64,000 bases of DNA. It comes from Edaphocola aurantiacus. GTDB taxonomy: Bacteria; Bacteroidota; Bacteroidia; Chitinophagales; Chitinophagaceae. The stretch covers positions 1 through 64,000 of the forward strand of contig NZ_VOSI01000002.1 of NCBI RefSeq assembly GCF_019797745.1, read 5' to 3'. A program made the position numbers and the translations under genes. This document shows positions 15,365 through 23,915 of the stretch, piece by piece. Positions within the stretch are counted from its first letter, which is position 1, and each line of letters starts with the position of its first letter. A model generated the notes under the pieces. The model was not told where the DNA came from. It did no database searches and was given only the letters and a program-made list of their open reading frames with translations.

Positions 15365-15850
15365 TTAGAAACGACTAGCCTTTTTATCAGAAGTAGACTG
15401 AGTGTTTTGTTTGTTTTCATCAAAACGGGAAGCTTTTTTATCAGCAGCGTCTTTAGCTGCATTTTGTTTTGCTTTTTCGTCATCAAAACGGGAAGCCTTT
15501 TTATCTTTGATAATGTCTTCCTGTGTTCTCGGTTTTTCCGGAACTGGCTTAGGCGTTGGCTTGGTTGTTACCGGCTTGGTTGTTGATGGTTTGCTTGGTT
15601 TAGCAACAGTACCACCACTTGCAGCAGCGGCAGCAGCAGCTTGTGCAGCAGCCAGAGAATCTTCAGCTGCTTTTCTCAGCATAGAATCTTTTTCAGCAGC
15701 AGCGGCAGCAGCGATAGAATCTGCTGAAGCTTTTGTCATAGAGTCAACCTGTGCCTGAGTGTATGTACCTTCATTGGCATTATCTCCGCCACAAGAAGCA
15801 AAAGTCACGGCACCGGCAAATGCGGCTAATACTAAAATGCGTTTTTTCAT
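15365..15850 (-). CDS. Ala/Lys-rich lipoprotein with three KKASRF repeats
   Basis: The 161-residue protein has a lipoprotein signal with FASC (lipidated Cys near residue 20). An Ala-rich helical segment (about 35-80, with two KDS/EDS-type motifs) is followed by a Pro/Thr/Lys-rich stretch (about 85-110, TTKPVTTKPTPKPVPEKP) and a charged tail. The tail carries DKKASRF three times, the last copy at the extreme C-terminus. The design (lipid anchor, coil, Pro/Lys spacer, basic repeats) suggests a cell-envelope spacer, perhaps binding peptidoglycan or another polyanion, but this is inference. Not a family I recognise. The convergent neighbour is another small lipoprotein. Confidence 0.75.
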   Translation of the reverse strand: MKKRILVLAAFAGAVTFASCGGDNANEGTYTQAQVDSMTKASADSIAAAAAAEKDSMLRKAAEDSLAAAQAAAAAAASGGTVAKPSKPSTTKPVTTKPTPKPVPEKPRTQEDIIKDKKASRFDDEKAKQNAAKDAADKKASRFDENKQNTQSTSDKKASRF

Positions 15851-15888
15851 TGTTTATGATTTATTTGTTTTGAAACTTTAGTTGTCTA

Positions 15889-15896
15889 CAAAGATA
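15889..15896 (-). promoter_or_regulatory. -7 box of the KKASRF lipoprotein gene
   Basis: TATCTTTG on the minus strand matches TAnnTTTG; a -33 element at the proper distance is not clear. The leader would be about 32 bases. Confidence 0.5.
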
Positions 15897-16055
15897 TTAT
15901 GCAAAAATTAAAATTCACCCTAAAAATAGTATATAGTATGTTAAGAGCGGGATTTATGCAATTATAATTATACTATTTGATACGATTTCCGGTAAAAAGT
16001 AACCCTTTACACCTATATGATGCAAAAAAATAAATAAGTGCATAAAAAGATAATT

Positions 16056-16087
16056 TTTGTAAAACAGAATTCTTAATACTATCTTTG
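16056..16087 (+). promoter_or_regulatory. guaB promoter abutting the start codon
   Basis: TTTG (16056-16059), a 20-base spacer and TATCTTTG (16080-16087) match the consensus. The ATG at 16091 follows after only three bases, so the mRNA is probably leaderless. Confidence 0.7.
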
Positions 16088-16090
16088 CAT

Positions 16091-17563
16091 ATGGCAGCAA
16101 AATCTAGCAAGTTTTACGGCGAGGGACTTACCTTTGATGACGTCCTCTTAGTGCCGGCTTATTCAGAAGTACTTCCAAGAGAAGTAAACATTTCCACCAA
16201 ACTTACCAAAGACATTACCCTTAACACGCCCATCATTTCGGCCGCAATGGATACCGTTACGGAGGCGAATCTGGCTATTGCATTGGCGAGAGAAGGCGGA
16301 TTAGGTATTCTACACAAGAATATGAGTATTGATAAGCAAGCTGAGCAGGTACGAAAGGTAAAGCGCTCAGAAAGCGGTCTTATCCTCGACCCAATTACGC
16401 TGCACCCCGACCAGACTATTGGTGATGCTCTGAAAGTGATGAGAGAAAACAAGATCGGTGGTATTCCGATCGTGGACAGCGCACACAAGCTGGTAGGTAT
16501 CCTTACCAACAGAGACTTACGTTTTGAGAAAAACGTGAAAAAGAAAGTTTCTGAAATCATGACCGCAGCCAACCTGGTGACCGCACCAAATGGCACTACC
16601 CTTCAGAAAGCGGAGAAAATTTTACAACAACATAAGATTGAAAAATTACCGATCGTAGATAAAGCCGGACAATTGATCGGCCTCATTACTTTCCGTGATA
16701 TTTTACAATATAAGAGCCACCCTAACTCCTGCAAGGATCAGTTCGGTCGCCTGCTGGCAGGTGCTGCCGTAGGCGTTACTGCAGATCTGCTGGAGCGTGT
16801 TGAAGCCCTGGTACAATCAGGTGTGGATGTGGTAACACTGGACAGCGCACACGGACACTCTAAAGGTATCCTGGATGCAGTGAAGCTGGTTAAGAAAAAC
16901 TTCAAAAATCTACCGGTTATCGGTGGTAATATCGCTACTGCTGCAGGTGCCCTGGCCCTGGCAGAAGCTGGTGCTGATGCCGTAAAAGTAGGTATCGGGC
17001 CTGGTTCTATCTGTACCACCCGTATTGTTACCGGTATAGGTGCTCCGCAGCTGACTGCTGTGATGGAAGCCGCTGAGGCACTGAAGAAAAAAGGTATTCC
17101 TGTAATCGCTGATGGCGGTATCCGCTACACCGGTGATATGGTGAAAGCTATCGCTGCAGGTGCAGCCTGTATTATGGCCGGTTCTGTATTTGCAGGTACC
17201 GAAGAAAGCCCTGGCGATACCATCATTTATGAAGGCAGAAAATTCAAATCTTACCGTGGTATGGGTTCTCTGGATGCAATGCAGGATGGTTCAAAAGACC
17301 GCTACTTCCAGGATGCTGAAGATGATGTGAAGAAACTGGTACCGGAAGGTATTGTAGGTCGCGTTCCTTATAAAGGTACTGTAAGCGAAGTGGTACAACA
17401 ATTCGTTGGTGGTCTGAGAGCCGGTATGGGATACTGTGGTACTTCTACTATCAAAAAATTACAGGATGATGCACAGTTTATCCGCATCACCAGTGCAAGT
17501 ATGGCAGAAAGCCACCCACATGGTGTGGTGATTACTAAAGAGGCGCCAAACTATAGCCGCTAA
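16091..17563 (+). CDS. guaB: Inosine-5'-monophosphate dehydrogenase
   Basis: GuaB oxidises IMP to XMP with NAD+, the committed step of guanine nucleotide synthesis. The 490-residue protein has the TIM-barrel start [20 protein letters not shown], two CBS domains inserted at about residues 97-205 (each with a PIVD motif), DSAHGHSKG, the active-site loop [12 protein letters not shown] (catalytic Cys near residue 308), the flap segment and the KTYRG-like [12 protein letters not shown] segment. An in-frame TTG two codons earlier exists, but the ATG at 16091 gives the family N-terminus. It has its own promoter and a 27-bp palindromic terminator. Confidence 0.97.
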   Translation: MAAKSSKFYGEGLTFDDVLLVPAYSEVLPREVNISTKLTKDITLNTPIISAAMDTVTEANLAIALAREGGLGILHKNMSIDKQAEQVRKVKRSESGLILDPITLHPDQTIGDALKVMRENKIGGIPIVDSAHKLVGILTNRDLRFEKNVKKKVSEIMTAANLVTAPNGTTLQKAEKILQQHKIEKLPIVDKAGQLIGLITFRDILQYKSHPNSCKDQFGRLLAGAAVGVTADLLERVEALVQSGVDVVTLDSAHGHSKGILDAVKLVKKNFKNLPVIGGNIATAAGALALAEAGADAVKVGIGPGSICTTRIVTGIGAPQLTAVMEAAEALKKKGIPVIADGGIRYTGDMVKAIAAGAACIMAGSVFAGTEESPGDTIIYEGRKFKSYRGMGSLDAMQDGSKDRYFQDAEDDVKKLVPEGIVGRVPYKGTVSEVVQQFVGGLRAGMGYCGTSTIKKLQDDAQFIRITSASMAESHPHGVVITKEAPNYSR

Positions 17564-17573
17564 TTCATTTTAC

Positions 17574-17627
17574 ATTCTTATAATAAAACAGGCAACCATA
17601 TATGGTTGCCTGTTTTATTATAAGAAT
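17574..17627 (+). terminator. guaB terminator, 54-base perfect palindrome
   Basis: The arms 17574-17600 and 17601-17627 are perfect complements with no spacer; the core is AACAGGCAACCATATATGGT. It begins 10 bases after the guaB stop codon. Confidence 0.8.
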
Positions 17628-17658
17628 AATCCTATATTTATCCCTTCAAATCCCTGAC

Positions 17659-18915
17659 ATGCAAAAGATTACCCAAACCATAAAATACACTGCAGCATTG
17701 CTTCTCCTTGGCGGCACCACCCTGCAGGCACAAAAAATAAAAGAATACTACCCCGATGGCAAACTGTCCTTCAAAGGCAATTATGCTTATGTATGGGGAG
17801 AAATGGAAAGTTATGAATACCCTGAAGTGATGCAGACACGCTCTGCAAGATGGAGTAACCGCTTTGCGGAACTGGACCAGTACAGCAACCTCATACCCCG
17901 CAAGCAGTATGACGGGAAATGTACTTTTTATTATATCAACGGAAATGTATACTATACGGGCACTTATGAGCATGGTGTAAAACAGGGTACATTTACCTTT
18001 TATCATATGAACGGAAAGGTTGCGGCTAAACGTAATTATGATCATGGTATGGCTTCCGGCACCTGGGAGTCCTGGGATGAACAGGGCAGAATTGCCACGC
18101 AATTCCATTATACTGCTTTTTCTACCCAGGTAATGAAAGAGATCAGTAACTATGTATTTGAAGAAGTTGCCGACAGAGACCATGGCAGCAACAGGAAATA
18201 TATGGATTCGGTGTTCTCCAGCATTTACCAGCAGGACTGGAAAGATGAGCTGGAGCCAGGTACTGCAGCAGAAAGGGAAAGCATCCGTACTATAAAAAAA
18301 TATGTAGAACAGAACCTGTTTAAACGCAGTATAAAAGACGGATCATTTAAGGTCTGGAAAGAGGGACAACCATACATGGAATTCTATTTCAAACAGAATA
18401 AACCTGCCGGAACCTGGAAAGTATGGGAAGACGGGCAACTGGTTTGCAATATGAACCTGGATATACCTCGTCCGCCACGTCCGGCTCAGAGAGAGCTTCA
18501 GACTATAAGCCTTTCAGAAATGGGAGGGTCAGGAGATCCGAATGCAATCGATCCGGGTATTACGGTGGCTGCACCGGTAGAAGGTGTTCCACAATCGGAA
18601 AGGGTATTTACCTCTGTAGAACAAATGCCCGAATTTCCCGGTGGTCAGGCAGCTCTGATGACTTACCTGAGTAAGAATATTATATACCCCGCTGAAGCAG
18701 CGAAGAAGGGAATCAGTGGTAATGTGATTTTAAAATTCGTCGTAACCGAAAAGGGAGACATTGAAGATGTGCAGGTAGTACGTAAGGTCAATCCTCTGCT
18801 GGACAAAGAGGCCATACGTGTAGTGAAAAGCATGCCGAAATGGAAACCCGGAAAGCAAAATGGGAAGGCCGTAAAAACACAATACAATCTGCCGGTACGA
18901 TTTGTACTGCAATAA
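17659..18915 (+). CDS. MORN-repeat protein with C-terminal TonB domain
   Basis: The 418-residue product starts at ATG 17659 with a signal peptide (LLLLGGTTLQAQ). Residues of about 25-290 carry scattered MORN_2-like repeats (KIKEYYPDGKLSFKGNY, GKCTFYYINGNVYYTGTYEHG, GTFTFYHMNGKVAAKRNYDHG, GSFKVWKEGQPYMEF). The C-terminal 95 residues are a TonB C-terminal domain (MPEFPGGQAALMTYLSKNI, YPAEAAKKGISGNVILKFVV, KWKPGKQNGK). There is a cleavable signal but no clear TonB-type membrane anchor, so it may be a soluble periplasmic or secreted protein rather than a true energy transducer. The convergent formyltransferase gene shares its terminator. Confidence 0.82.
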   Translation: MQKITQTIKYTAALLLLGGTTLQAQKIKEYYPDGKLSFKGNYAYVWGEMESYEYPEVMQTRSARWSNRFAELDQYSNLIPRKQYDGKCTFYYINGNVYYTGTYEHGVKQGTFTFYHMNGKVAAKRNYDHGMASGTWESWDEQGRIATQFHYTAFSTQVMKEISNYVFEEVADRDHGSNRKYMDSVFSSIYQQDWKDELEPGTAAERESIRTIKKYVEQNLFKRSIKDGSFKVWKEGQPYMEFYFKQNKPAGTWKVWEDGQLVCNMNLDIPRPPRPAQRELQTISLSEMGGSGDPNAIDPGITVAAPVEGVPQSERVFTSVEQMPEFPGGQAALMTYLSKNIIYPAEAAKKGISGNVILKFVVTEKGDIEDVQVVRKVNPLLDKEAIRVVKSMPKWKPGKQNGKAVKTQYNLPVRFVLQ

Positions 18916-18962
18916 ATAAAAGAAAATGGGAGGCAATAGGCCTCCCGTTTTCTTTTATTTAT
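18912..18962. terminator. Bidirectional terminator overlapping the TonB-domain gene stop codon
   Basis: The arms 18912-18934 and 18940-18962 form a 23-bp stem with one G-T mismatch around AATAG. The stop codon (18913-18915) lies inside the left arm; the convergent gene ends at 18965. Confidence 0.8.
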
Positions 18963-18964
18963 GC

Positions 18965-19771
18965 TTAATCTTTCATTGTAATAATTGGCTTCTTCGCTCC
19001 TGAAGCTTCAATTAGCTTTTGCATAGCTTCTTCGGCTTTCTTGAGTGCTTTTACCTGTTGACTGCTCCAGTGCTTCGTAAGGTATAACTGGCCCTGACTT
19101 GTATCCTGCGTAGCAAATACCAGGGGTAACTCTTTTTTGATATGGGTTATAACCTGCGACATCGCTGCAGCTCCACCTCTTGTCAGCTTCATATTGATGC
19201 TGTTCGCCGTATCGCTTACTTCTATCTCCGGCCGCCCTTGTGTTACGATATCTCCCCCATCTATTTTCGAGGATATTTTGTGAATCGTGAAGCCGATATT
19301 ATTTATATCCTTATTAATCATCGCCCACTCTGTACAGTTTGATCCTTTATAATATGGAGAAAGCCCCCAGTGCAGGTTGAGCACCAATGGAATGCCCTGC
19401 AGGGTTTTGTTCCGGATAAGTGTAGTTCCTTGCACGATCACCAGATCAGGCTGTAGCTCATTCAGCAAAGCCACTACTTCAGGGCTGTTGATATCTTCTA
19501 CCGTCTGCAGTGGTATATGGCTATTCATTTCCTGCCACTGGTCTCCCAGTACACGTTCATACCCTGCTCTGATCTTATGGCGTTGCATAAAATGACGGGC
19601 TATGATCGAAACCGATTTCAGGATACCCTTCTCCATTATCTTCTTCAGGAGGTTCGATCTTGAGTTTTCCCTGATGACCAGCGCCAGCTGATGGTCTTGC
19701 GCAATCCTGTTTACGAAATAATTCAGGTGTACAGGTGTGCCAATCAGTGCGACGATTTTTAATTGATCCAT
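18965..19771 (-). CDS. Formyltransferase family protein
   Basis: The 268-residue protein has the formyl transferase domain fold of methionyl-tRNA formyltransferase: LNLHWGLSPYYKGSNC at about residues 131-146 supplies the catalytic Asn and His, and KIDGGDIV near 170 supplies the catalytic Asp. It lacks the C-terminal tRNA-binding domain and is overlapped by an upstream NodB-type deacetylase gene, so it more likely formylates an amino sugar nucleotide or glycan than Met-tRNA. The substrate is inferred. The start codon at 19771 lies 13 bases inside the deacetylase gene, suggesting translational coupling. The Lys/Ala-rich C-terminus (about 240-268) is probably not part of the domain. Confidence 0.82.
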   Translation of the reverse strand: MDQLKIVALIGTPVHLNYFVNRIAQDHQLALVIRENSRSNLLKKIMEKGILKSVSIIARHFMQRHKIRAGYERVLGDQWQEMNSHIPLQTVEDINSPEVVALLNELQPDLVIVQGTTLIRNKTLQGIPLVLNLHWGLSPYYKGSNCTEWAMINKDINNIGFTIHKISSKIDGGDIVTQGRPEIEVSDTANSINMKLTRGGAAAMSQVITHIKKELPLVFATQDTSQGQLYLTKHWSSQQVKALKKAEEAMQKLIEASGAKKPIITMKD

Positions 19772-20790
19772 TGCTTAAGTTTCGTTTTCAGTTGGAAGGA
19801 AGATCTGAATTTATTGAGCGCCATTTTCCCATCCTGTACCAGCGGGTTGAAACGATGCAGTAACAGTTGTCCATGAATATAATGATCCAGGGGGAAATAG
19901 TTCTTTTCCATGATCGTACTGATACCGGTATGCATACCTGCTTCCGCAGCTATTGCAATAATGCGTTCATTAAAACTACCGTTGGGGTACGACACCCAAT
20001 CGGGCTGTCTTCCCAGCAACTTTTGTAATATGTCCTGTGCAGTCCGGAACTCCTTGTTTACCTCTTCTTCCGACAGGTTGGTCAGCACTTCATGGGTATG
20101 GGTATGATTGCCAATGTGAACCAGCGGATGCCGGGCAAACTGTATAAATTCCTGTTCAGTCATAAAGCGGTTGGCATCATATTGTACATCCAGCGCGTGT
20201 TTACCAAAGTTGGTTCTGATATACGCTTCAATCTCGCTTAACCGCATGCCTTTTAAATGTATGACTTCTTTAAGAATAGCCTCATCTGTCTGACCGGATT
20301 GCTTCCGGTAAAAATACAAGGCATCTGACCAGAATATTTTCCCGTTATACAGGTAATCTGTAGGCACAAAAAAGAGTGCGGGTATATTGAACTCTTCTAA
20401 TACCGGCAATAGGTTGATGTTATTATAATAGCCATCATCAAAAGTAATCAGGCCATATTTCTTTGCAGGGTCGAACTGATCCGCTCCGGCAGAAAAGGGT
20501 CCGGTAAATACATATCCCTGATCCAGAAAAAAATGAATGAAATTCCGGAAATCCTGCACCGTAAGCCGTTCCTGCGGATAAAGCAGGTTATGCTTGTAGT
20601 CCGATGACTTTTCCAGGCAGGCATGAAATAAAAAAGTATTTAAAGCCGGTTTTTCTCCGAACATCTTTACATAGATATTCGAGGACAAGTTATCAGCAAT
20701 ATTGAGCAGCGATTTTACAAACATATCATTTGGGTCAGTGCGTACATCTTTATTTCCGGCAATGATACCGGCAGGCACATTTCTTCCCAT
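19759..20790 (-). CDS. Polysaccharide deacetylase (NodB/CE4) family protein
   Basis: The 343-residue protein has the NodB homology domain: GLITFDDGYYNN at about 113-124 carries the catalytic and metal-binding Asp pair, and GNHTHTHEVL at about 227-236 carries the metal-binding His pair. FFVPTDYL follows the strand after the first motif. There is no signal peptide, so it is probably cytoplasmic and removes N-acetyl groups from a lipid-linked or nucleotide sugar. Its stop codon overlaps the formyltransferase start by 13 bases; deacetylation of an amino sugar followed by N-formylation is a sensible two-step pathway. It is separated from the upstream helicase gene by a strong terminator. Confidence 0.85.
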   Translation of the reverse strand: MGRNVPAGIIAGNKDVRTDPNDMFVKSLLNIADNLSSNIYVKMFGEKPALNTFLFHACLEKSSDYKHNLLYPQERLTVQDFRNFIHFFLDQGYVFTGPFSAGADQFDPAKKYGLITFDDGYYNNINLLPVLEEFNIPALFFVPTDYLYNGKIFWSDALYFYRKQSGQTDEAILKEVIHLKGMRLSEIEAYIRTNFGKHALDVQYDANRFMTEQEFIQFARHPLVHIGNHTHTHEVLTNLSEEEVNKEFRTAQDILQKLLGRQPDWVSYPNGSFNERIIAIAAEAGMHTGISTIMEKNYFPLDHYIHGQLLLHRFNPLVQDGKMALNKFRSSFQLKTKLKQWIN

Positions 20791-20826
20791 GCCGAAAATA
20801 AGATTAAATAAGACTTGAAACTAAAA

Positions 20827-20876
20827 AAGCGGAGTGATTTTTCACCGGGCTTTACCCTGTTAAAATCACTCCGCTT
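20827..20876 (-). terminator. Helicase gene terminator, 15-bp perfect stem
   Basis: AAGCGGAGTGATTTT (20827-20841) pairs with 20862-20876. A small inner stem GGG-cttta-CCC lies in the loop. On the minus strand the stem is followed by TTTT. Confidence 0.85.
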
Positions 20877-20910
20877 ATATTAAAGGGTTTTGAACCCTAT
20901 GCTTTCATGC

Positions 20911-22677
20911 TTAGTTATTGAAAGGCTTTCTGGCTTTAGGGCCACGTTTATCACCGTAGTCTCCTTTTGGCTTATTGCCACCACCATAAGAATTACCTTT
21001 GCTGTAGCCACCTTCACGACGTGCGCCGCCATAGCCACCGCCACCGGATCTGTTACCGCCACCTCCGAAAGAAGGTTTGTTATCAGCTTCTTCTACACGC
21101 ACCTTACGGTTATTGTATTTACGGGAGCTGATGTTTGCAGAAATATAATCCAGTGCATCTGCAGGAATGTTAAAGAAGCTGCTCAGTTCTCTTACAGTGA
21201 TCTTAGTGATCATATTACCATCAAAGTCTGTTTGATCGGTAATGAACTGAATCAGTTTCTGTGTATTCAGACCATCTTTGGTACCTAAGTTGATGAACAG
21301 TCTTACTGAACCATCTCTGTTAGCACTTCTTTCAGTTGATTTCTGCTCGTATCCAGAGTTTAAGTCCGGAGCATCTTCATAAGAAGCAACGGTATCTTTC
21401 AGTTGCAGCCACAGTAAACGTTGGATCAGGTCTTCTTTGTCAATGCCTTCAAAGCGCTCGTTGATTGCTTTGCTCATTTTTTCGCTGAAGTGAGTCTGAC
21501 CTTCTGTCTCTTCAATTTTCTCCATGAAGTAGAACAGGCGTTTACGCACTACTTCATTTCCATCAGGAATATCAGATTTGTTGAATTTCGTTTTTGAAAT
21601 GCGTTCGATCTGACGGATCTTTCCGATTTCTCTTGGAGTAACGATAGACATACAGATACCAGATTTACCGGCACGGGCAGTACGACCACTACGGTGCGTA
21701 TAGCTCTCTACATCTTCCGGTAATTCGTAGTTGATTACGTGGGTGATATCGTTAACGTCAATACCACGGGCAGCTACGTCAGTTGCAACGATCGCCTGCA
21801 GCATTTTACGTTTGAAGCGATCCATTACTTTGGTACGCATTTTCTGATCCATGTCACCGTGCAGTGGGCTTACATGATATCCTTCACGCATCAGTTTTTC
21901 AGAAATATCCTGAGCATCCTGTTTGGTGCGGGTAAAGATAATACCGTAAATATCCGGTGCGAAATCCAATAAACGTTTCAGGGTATCATAACGGTGATGA
22001 GCGCTGGTCACAAAGTACTGGTGATCAATGTTCTCATTCGTTACGTTTTCTCTTGCTACTGCAATCTCTTTAGGATTATTCATAAAACGCTTTGCAATGC
22101 GTCTTACGTCATTATTCATGGTTGCAGAGAATAACCAGGAGGCTTCTTTCTTTTCTGCATTTTTCAGGATGAAGTCGATATCATCGCGGAAACCCATGTT
22201 CAGCATCTCGTCTGCCTCATCCAGTACCACTGTTTTCACGTGGTCTAAATTGATCACACCGCGCTCCATCAAGTCCATCAGACGACCCGGTGTTGCAACG
22301 ATGATATGCGGACGGCGTTTAATTTCTCTGATCTGTGCGCCGATCGGAGTACCACCGTAAACGGCAACAACTCCTACTCCAGACAGAAATTTACTATATT
22401 TCACAAATTCTTCCTGAATTTGCATACACAATTCCCTTGTAGGACTCAATACCAAAGCTTGAATTTCGCCAAGTCCCTCTTCTATACGGTTCAGCAAAGG
22501 AAGCCCAAATGCCGCGGTTTTACCGGTACCTGTCTGTGCCAGGGCGGTAATGTCAATGTTCTCACGAACCAAAAGCGGGATGGTCTGTTCCTGAATTGGG
22601 GATGGTGTTTCAAATCCAATTGCCTTTACAGCCTGTACGATTTCCTCTTTTAATCCGAATTGTTCGAATGTAATCAT
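20911..22677 (-). CDS. deaD: DEAD-box RNA helicase with DbpA-type RNA-binding domain
   Basis: The 588-residue product (start ATG 22677 chosen because the family N-terminus is ITFEQFGLKEEIV; upstream in-frame codons to 22728 lie in promoter sequence) shows the Q motif, Walker A AQTGTGKT near 47, the DEAD motif in VVLDEADEMLN, SAT in LFSATMNN, and helicase C motifs RGIDV and HRSGRTAR. Residues of about 455-530 match the DbpA RNA-binding domain (RLFINLGTKDGLNTQKLIQF). The tail is Gly/Arg/Lys-rich, RGG-like. It probably unwinds rRNA or mRNA structure, in ribosome assembly or cold adaptation. The precise symbol (deaD/csdA) is by analogy. Confidence 0.92.
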   Translation of the reverse strand: MITFEQFGLKEEIVQAVKAIGFETPSPIQEQTIPLLVRENIDITALAQTGTGKTAAFGLPLLNRIEEGLGEIQALVLSPTRELCMQIQEEFVKYSKFLSGVGVVAVYGGTPIGAQIREIKRRPHIIVATPGRLMDLMERGVINLDHVKTVVLDEADEMLNMGFRDDIDFILKNAEKKEASWLFSATMNNDVRRIAKRFMNNPKEIAVARENVTNENIDHQYFVTSAHHRYDTLKRLLDFAPDIYGIIFTRTKQDAQDISEKLMREGYHVSPLHGDMDQKMRTKVMDRFKRKMLQAIVATDVAARGIDVNDITHVINYELPEDVESYTHRSGRTARAGKSGICMSIVTPREIGKIRQIERISKTKFNKSDIPDGNEVVRKRLFYFMEKIEETEGQTHFSEKMSKAINERFEGIDKEDLIQRLLWLQLKDTVASYEDAPDLNSGYEQKSTERSANRDGSVRLFINLGTKDGLNTQKLIQFITDQTDFDGNMITKITVRELSSFFNIPADALDYISANISSRKYNNRKVRVEEADNKPSFGGGGNRSGGGGYGGARREGGYSKGNSYGGGNKPKGDYGDKRGPKARKPFNN

Positions 22678-22699
22678 TACTATTTTTTGAAATAAGCTG

Positions 22700-22728
22700 C
22701 AAAGGTACGACAATTCTGTCATACTCAA
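22700..22728 (-). promoter_or_regulatory. Predicted helicase gene promoter
   Basis: On the minus strand TTG (22728-22726), an 18-base spacer and TACCTTTG (22707-22700) fit the consensus. The predicted leader is about 16-18 bases. Confidence 0.55.
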
Positions 22729-22769
22729 TACTTTTATTATATGACAGCTATTTATCTTTTATGTAAACC

Positions 22770-23888
22770 TCATACAAGTTCCTGGTAAACCTGCATCGTA
22801 TGTCCGGCAAAATGGGCTGCTGTGAATCGTTCTGCATACTTCAGTGCTTTTACGATCTGCTCCTGCCGCTTGTCTTCCCGTGTCCATAAATGGGCAATGT
22901 GCGCAGCAAGCGCAGCATCGTCAGAAGGATGTACATACAGGCTGTCCGGACCACCAGCCTCTTCCAGACAGCTGCCGGTAGCCGCAATAACCGGAACGCG
23001 ACACTTTATGGCTTCCACAATAGGAATACCAAAGCCTTCAAAAATACTGGGATACACAAATATAGTTGCCAGCTGGTATATGGCAGGAAGATCGGCAAAT
23101 CCTACATCAGAAAGGACTTTTACCCTGTGCTGCAAATCATGCTCCCGGATGTATGCTTCAACTTCCGTACTGTAATCCGTCTTTTTACCGACCAGCACCA
23201 GCGCAACATCTGCGGGTAGTTGCTTTAATGCTTTTACAATCAACAGTACATTTTTGCGCGTTTCAATCGTGCCTACGCTGAGCAGGAAACGCTGGGGCAG
23301 CTTATATTTTGCAGCCACAGCTCTTAGCTGTTCCGGAGGTACTGATTGTTCAAAAATCTCATTGCAGGTCTGGTATATAACCCGTATTTTTTGTGCAGGT
23401 ATTTTCATATACTGCACCAGGTCTCTTTTGGTTTGTTCACTGATGGCAATGATCAGATCGGCTTTATCACAGGCCGACTTTGTTTTAAACCAGTATATTT
23501 TCCGGTCCAGGGCCGGATACAATTCGGGGAAGCGCAGGAAGATAAGATCATGTATGGTCACTACATATTTTACCCCCTTAGGTGTATTGCCTGCCGGCAG
23601 CTCTGCACTGAGGCCATGATACACCTGAATATCTTTTTTAGGTAAGGTATAAGGAATCCGGAAACTTCTCCAGAAAGAAGACAAAAGCTTGCCGGGAGAT
23701 TGTATCACCTTTACCCTAGGCATGTCAAAAGCCTGATCAAACAGGCTTGGACCCTGCAACAGTGGTGTGTATAACAGGTATTGATGCTGCGGATAGTATT
23801 GATGCAAAGCCTCCACGAGGGAACGACTATAATTTCCCAGGCCGGTACGATTCTTAAAGGCTCGTTTTGCATCAAAAGCGATGTTCAT
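22770..23888 (-). CDS. Glycosyltransferase family 4 (group 1) protein
   Basis: The 372-residue product (ATG 23888; an in-frame TTG three codons earlier was rejected) has a GT-B fold. The N-terminal domain begins NIAFDAKRAFKNRTGLGNYSR, with a Gly-rich loop typical of GT4. The C-terminal domain holds FLLSVGTIETRKNVLLIVKAL (nucleotide-binding region near 200) and SIFEGFGIPIVEAIKCRVP near 285, the EX7E motif of retaining GT4 enzymes. It transfers a sugar from a nucleotide sugar to an unknown acceptor, probably in envelope polysaccharide synthesis. It follows the hydrolase gene by 27 bases. Confidence 0.9.
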   Translation of the reverse strand: MNIAFDAKRAFKNRTGLGNYSRSLVEALHQYYPQHQYLLYTPLLQGPSLFDQAFDMPRVKVIQSPGKLLSSFWRSFRIPYTLPKKDIQVYHGLSAELPAGNTPKGVKYVVTIHDLIFLRFPELYPALDRKIYWFKTKSACDKADLIIAISEQTKRDLVQYMKIPAQKIRVIYQTCNEIFEQSVPPEQLRAVAAKYKLPQRFLLSVGTIETRKNVLLIVKALKQLPADVALVLVGKKTDYSTEVEAYIREHDLQHRVKVLSDVGFADLPAIYQLATIFVYPSIFEGFGIPIVEAIKCRVPVIAATGSCLEEAGGPDSLYVHPSDDAALAAHIAHLWTREDKRQEQIVKALKYAERFTAAHFAGHTMQVYQELV

Positions 23889-23894
23889 ATCCTG

Positions 23895-23902
23895 CAAAAT
23901 TA
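23895..23902 (-). promoter_or_regulatory. -7 box close to the glycosyltransferase start codon
   Basis: TAATTTTG on the minus strand fits TAnnTTTG; the ATG at 23888 follows after 6 bases. A -33 element at the proper spacing was not seen. Confidence 0.45.
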
Positions 23903-23915
23903 GTTCATTTGTGAT

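Noticed and set aside
16085-16090. TTG codon two codons upstream as guaB start
   Set aside because: The TTG lies inside the -7 box, while ATG 16091 gives the family N-terminus.
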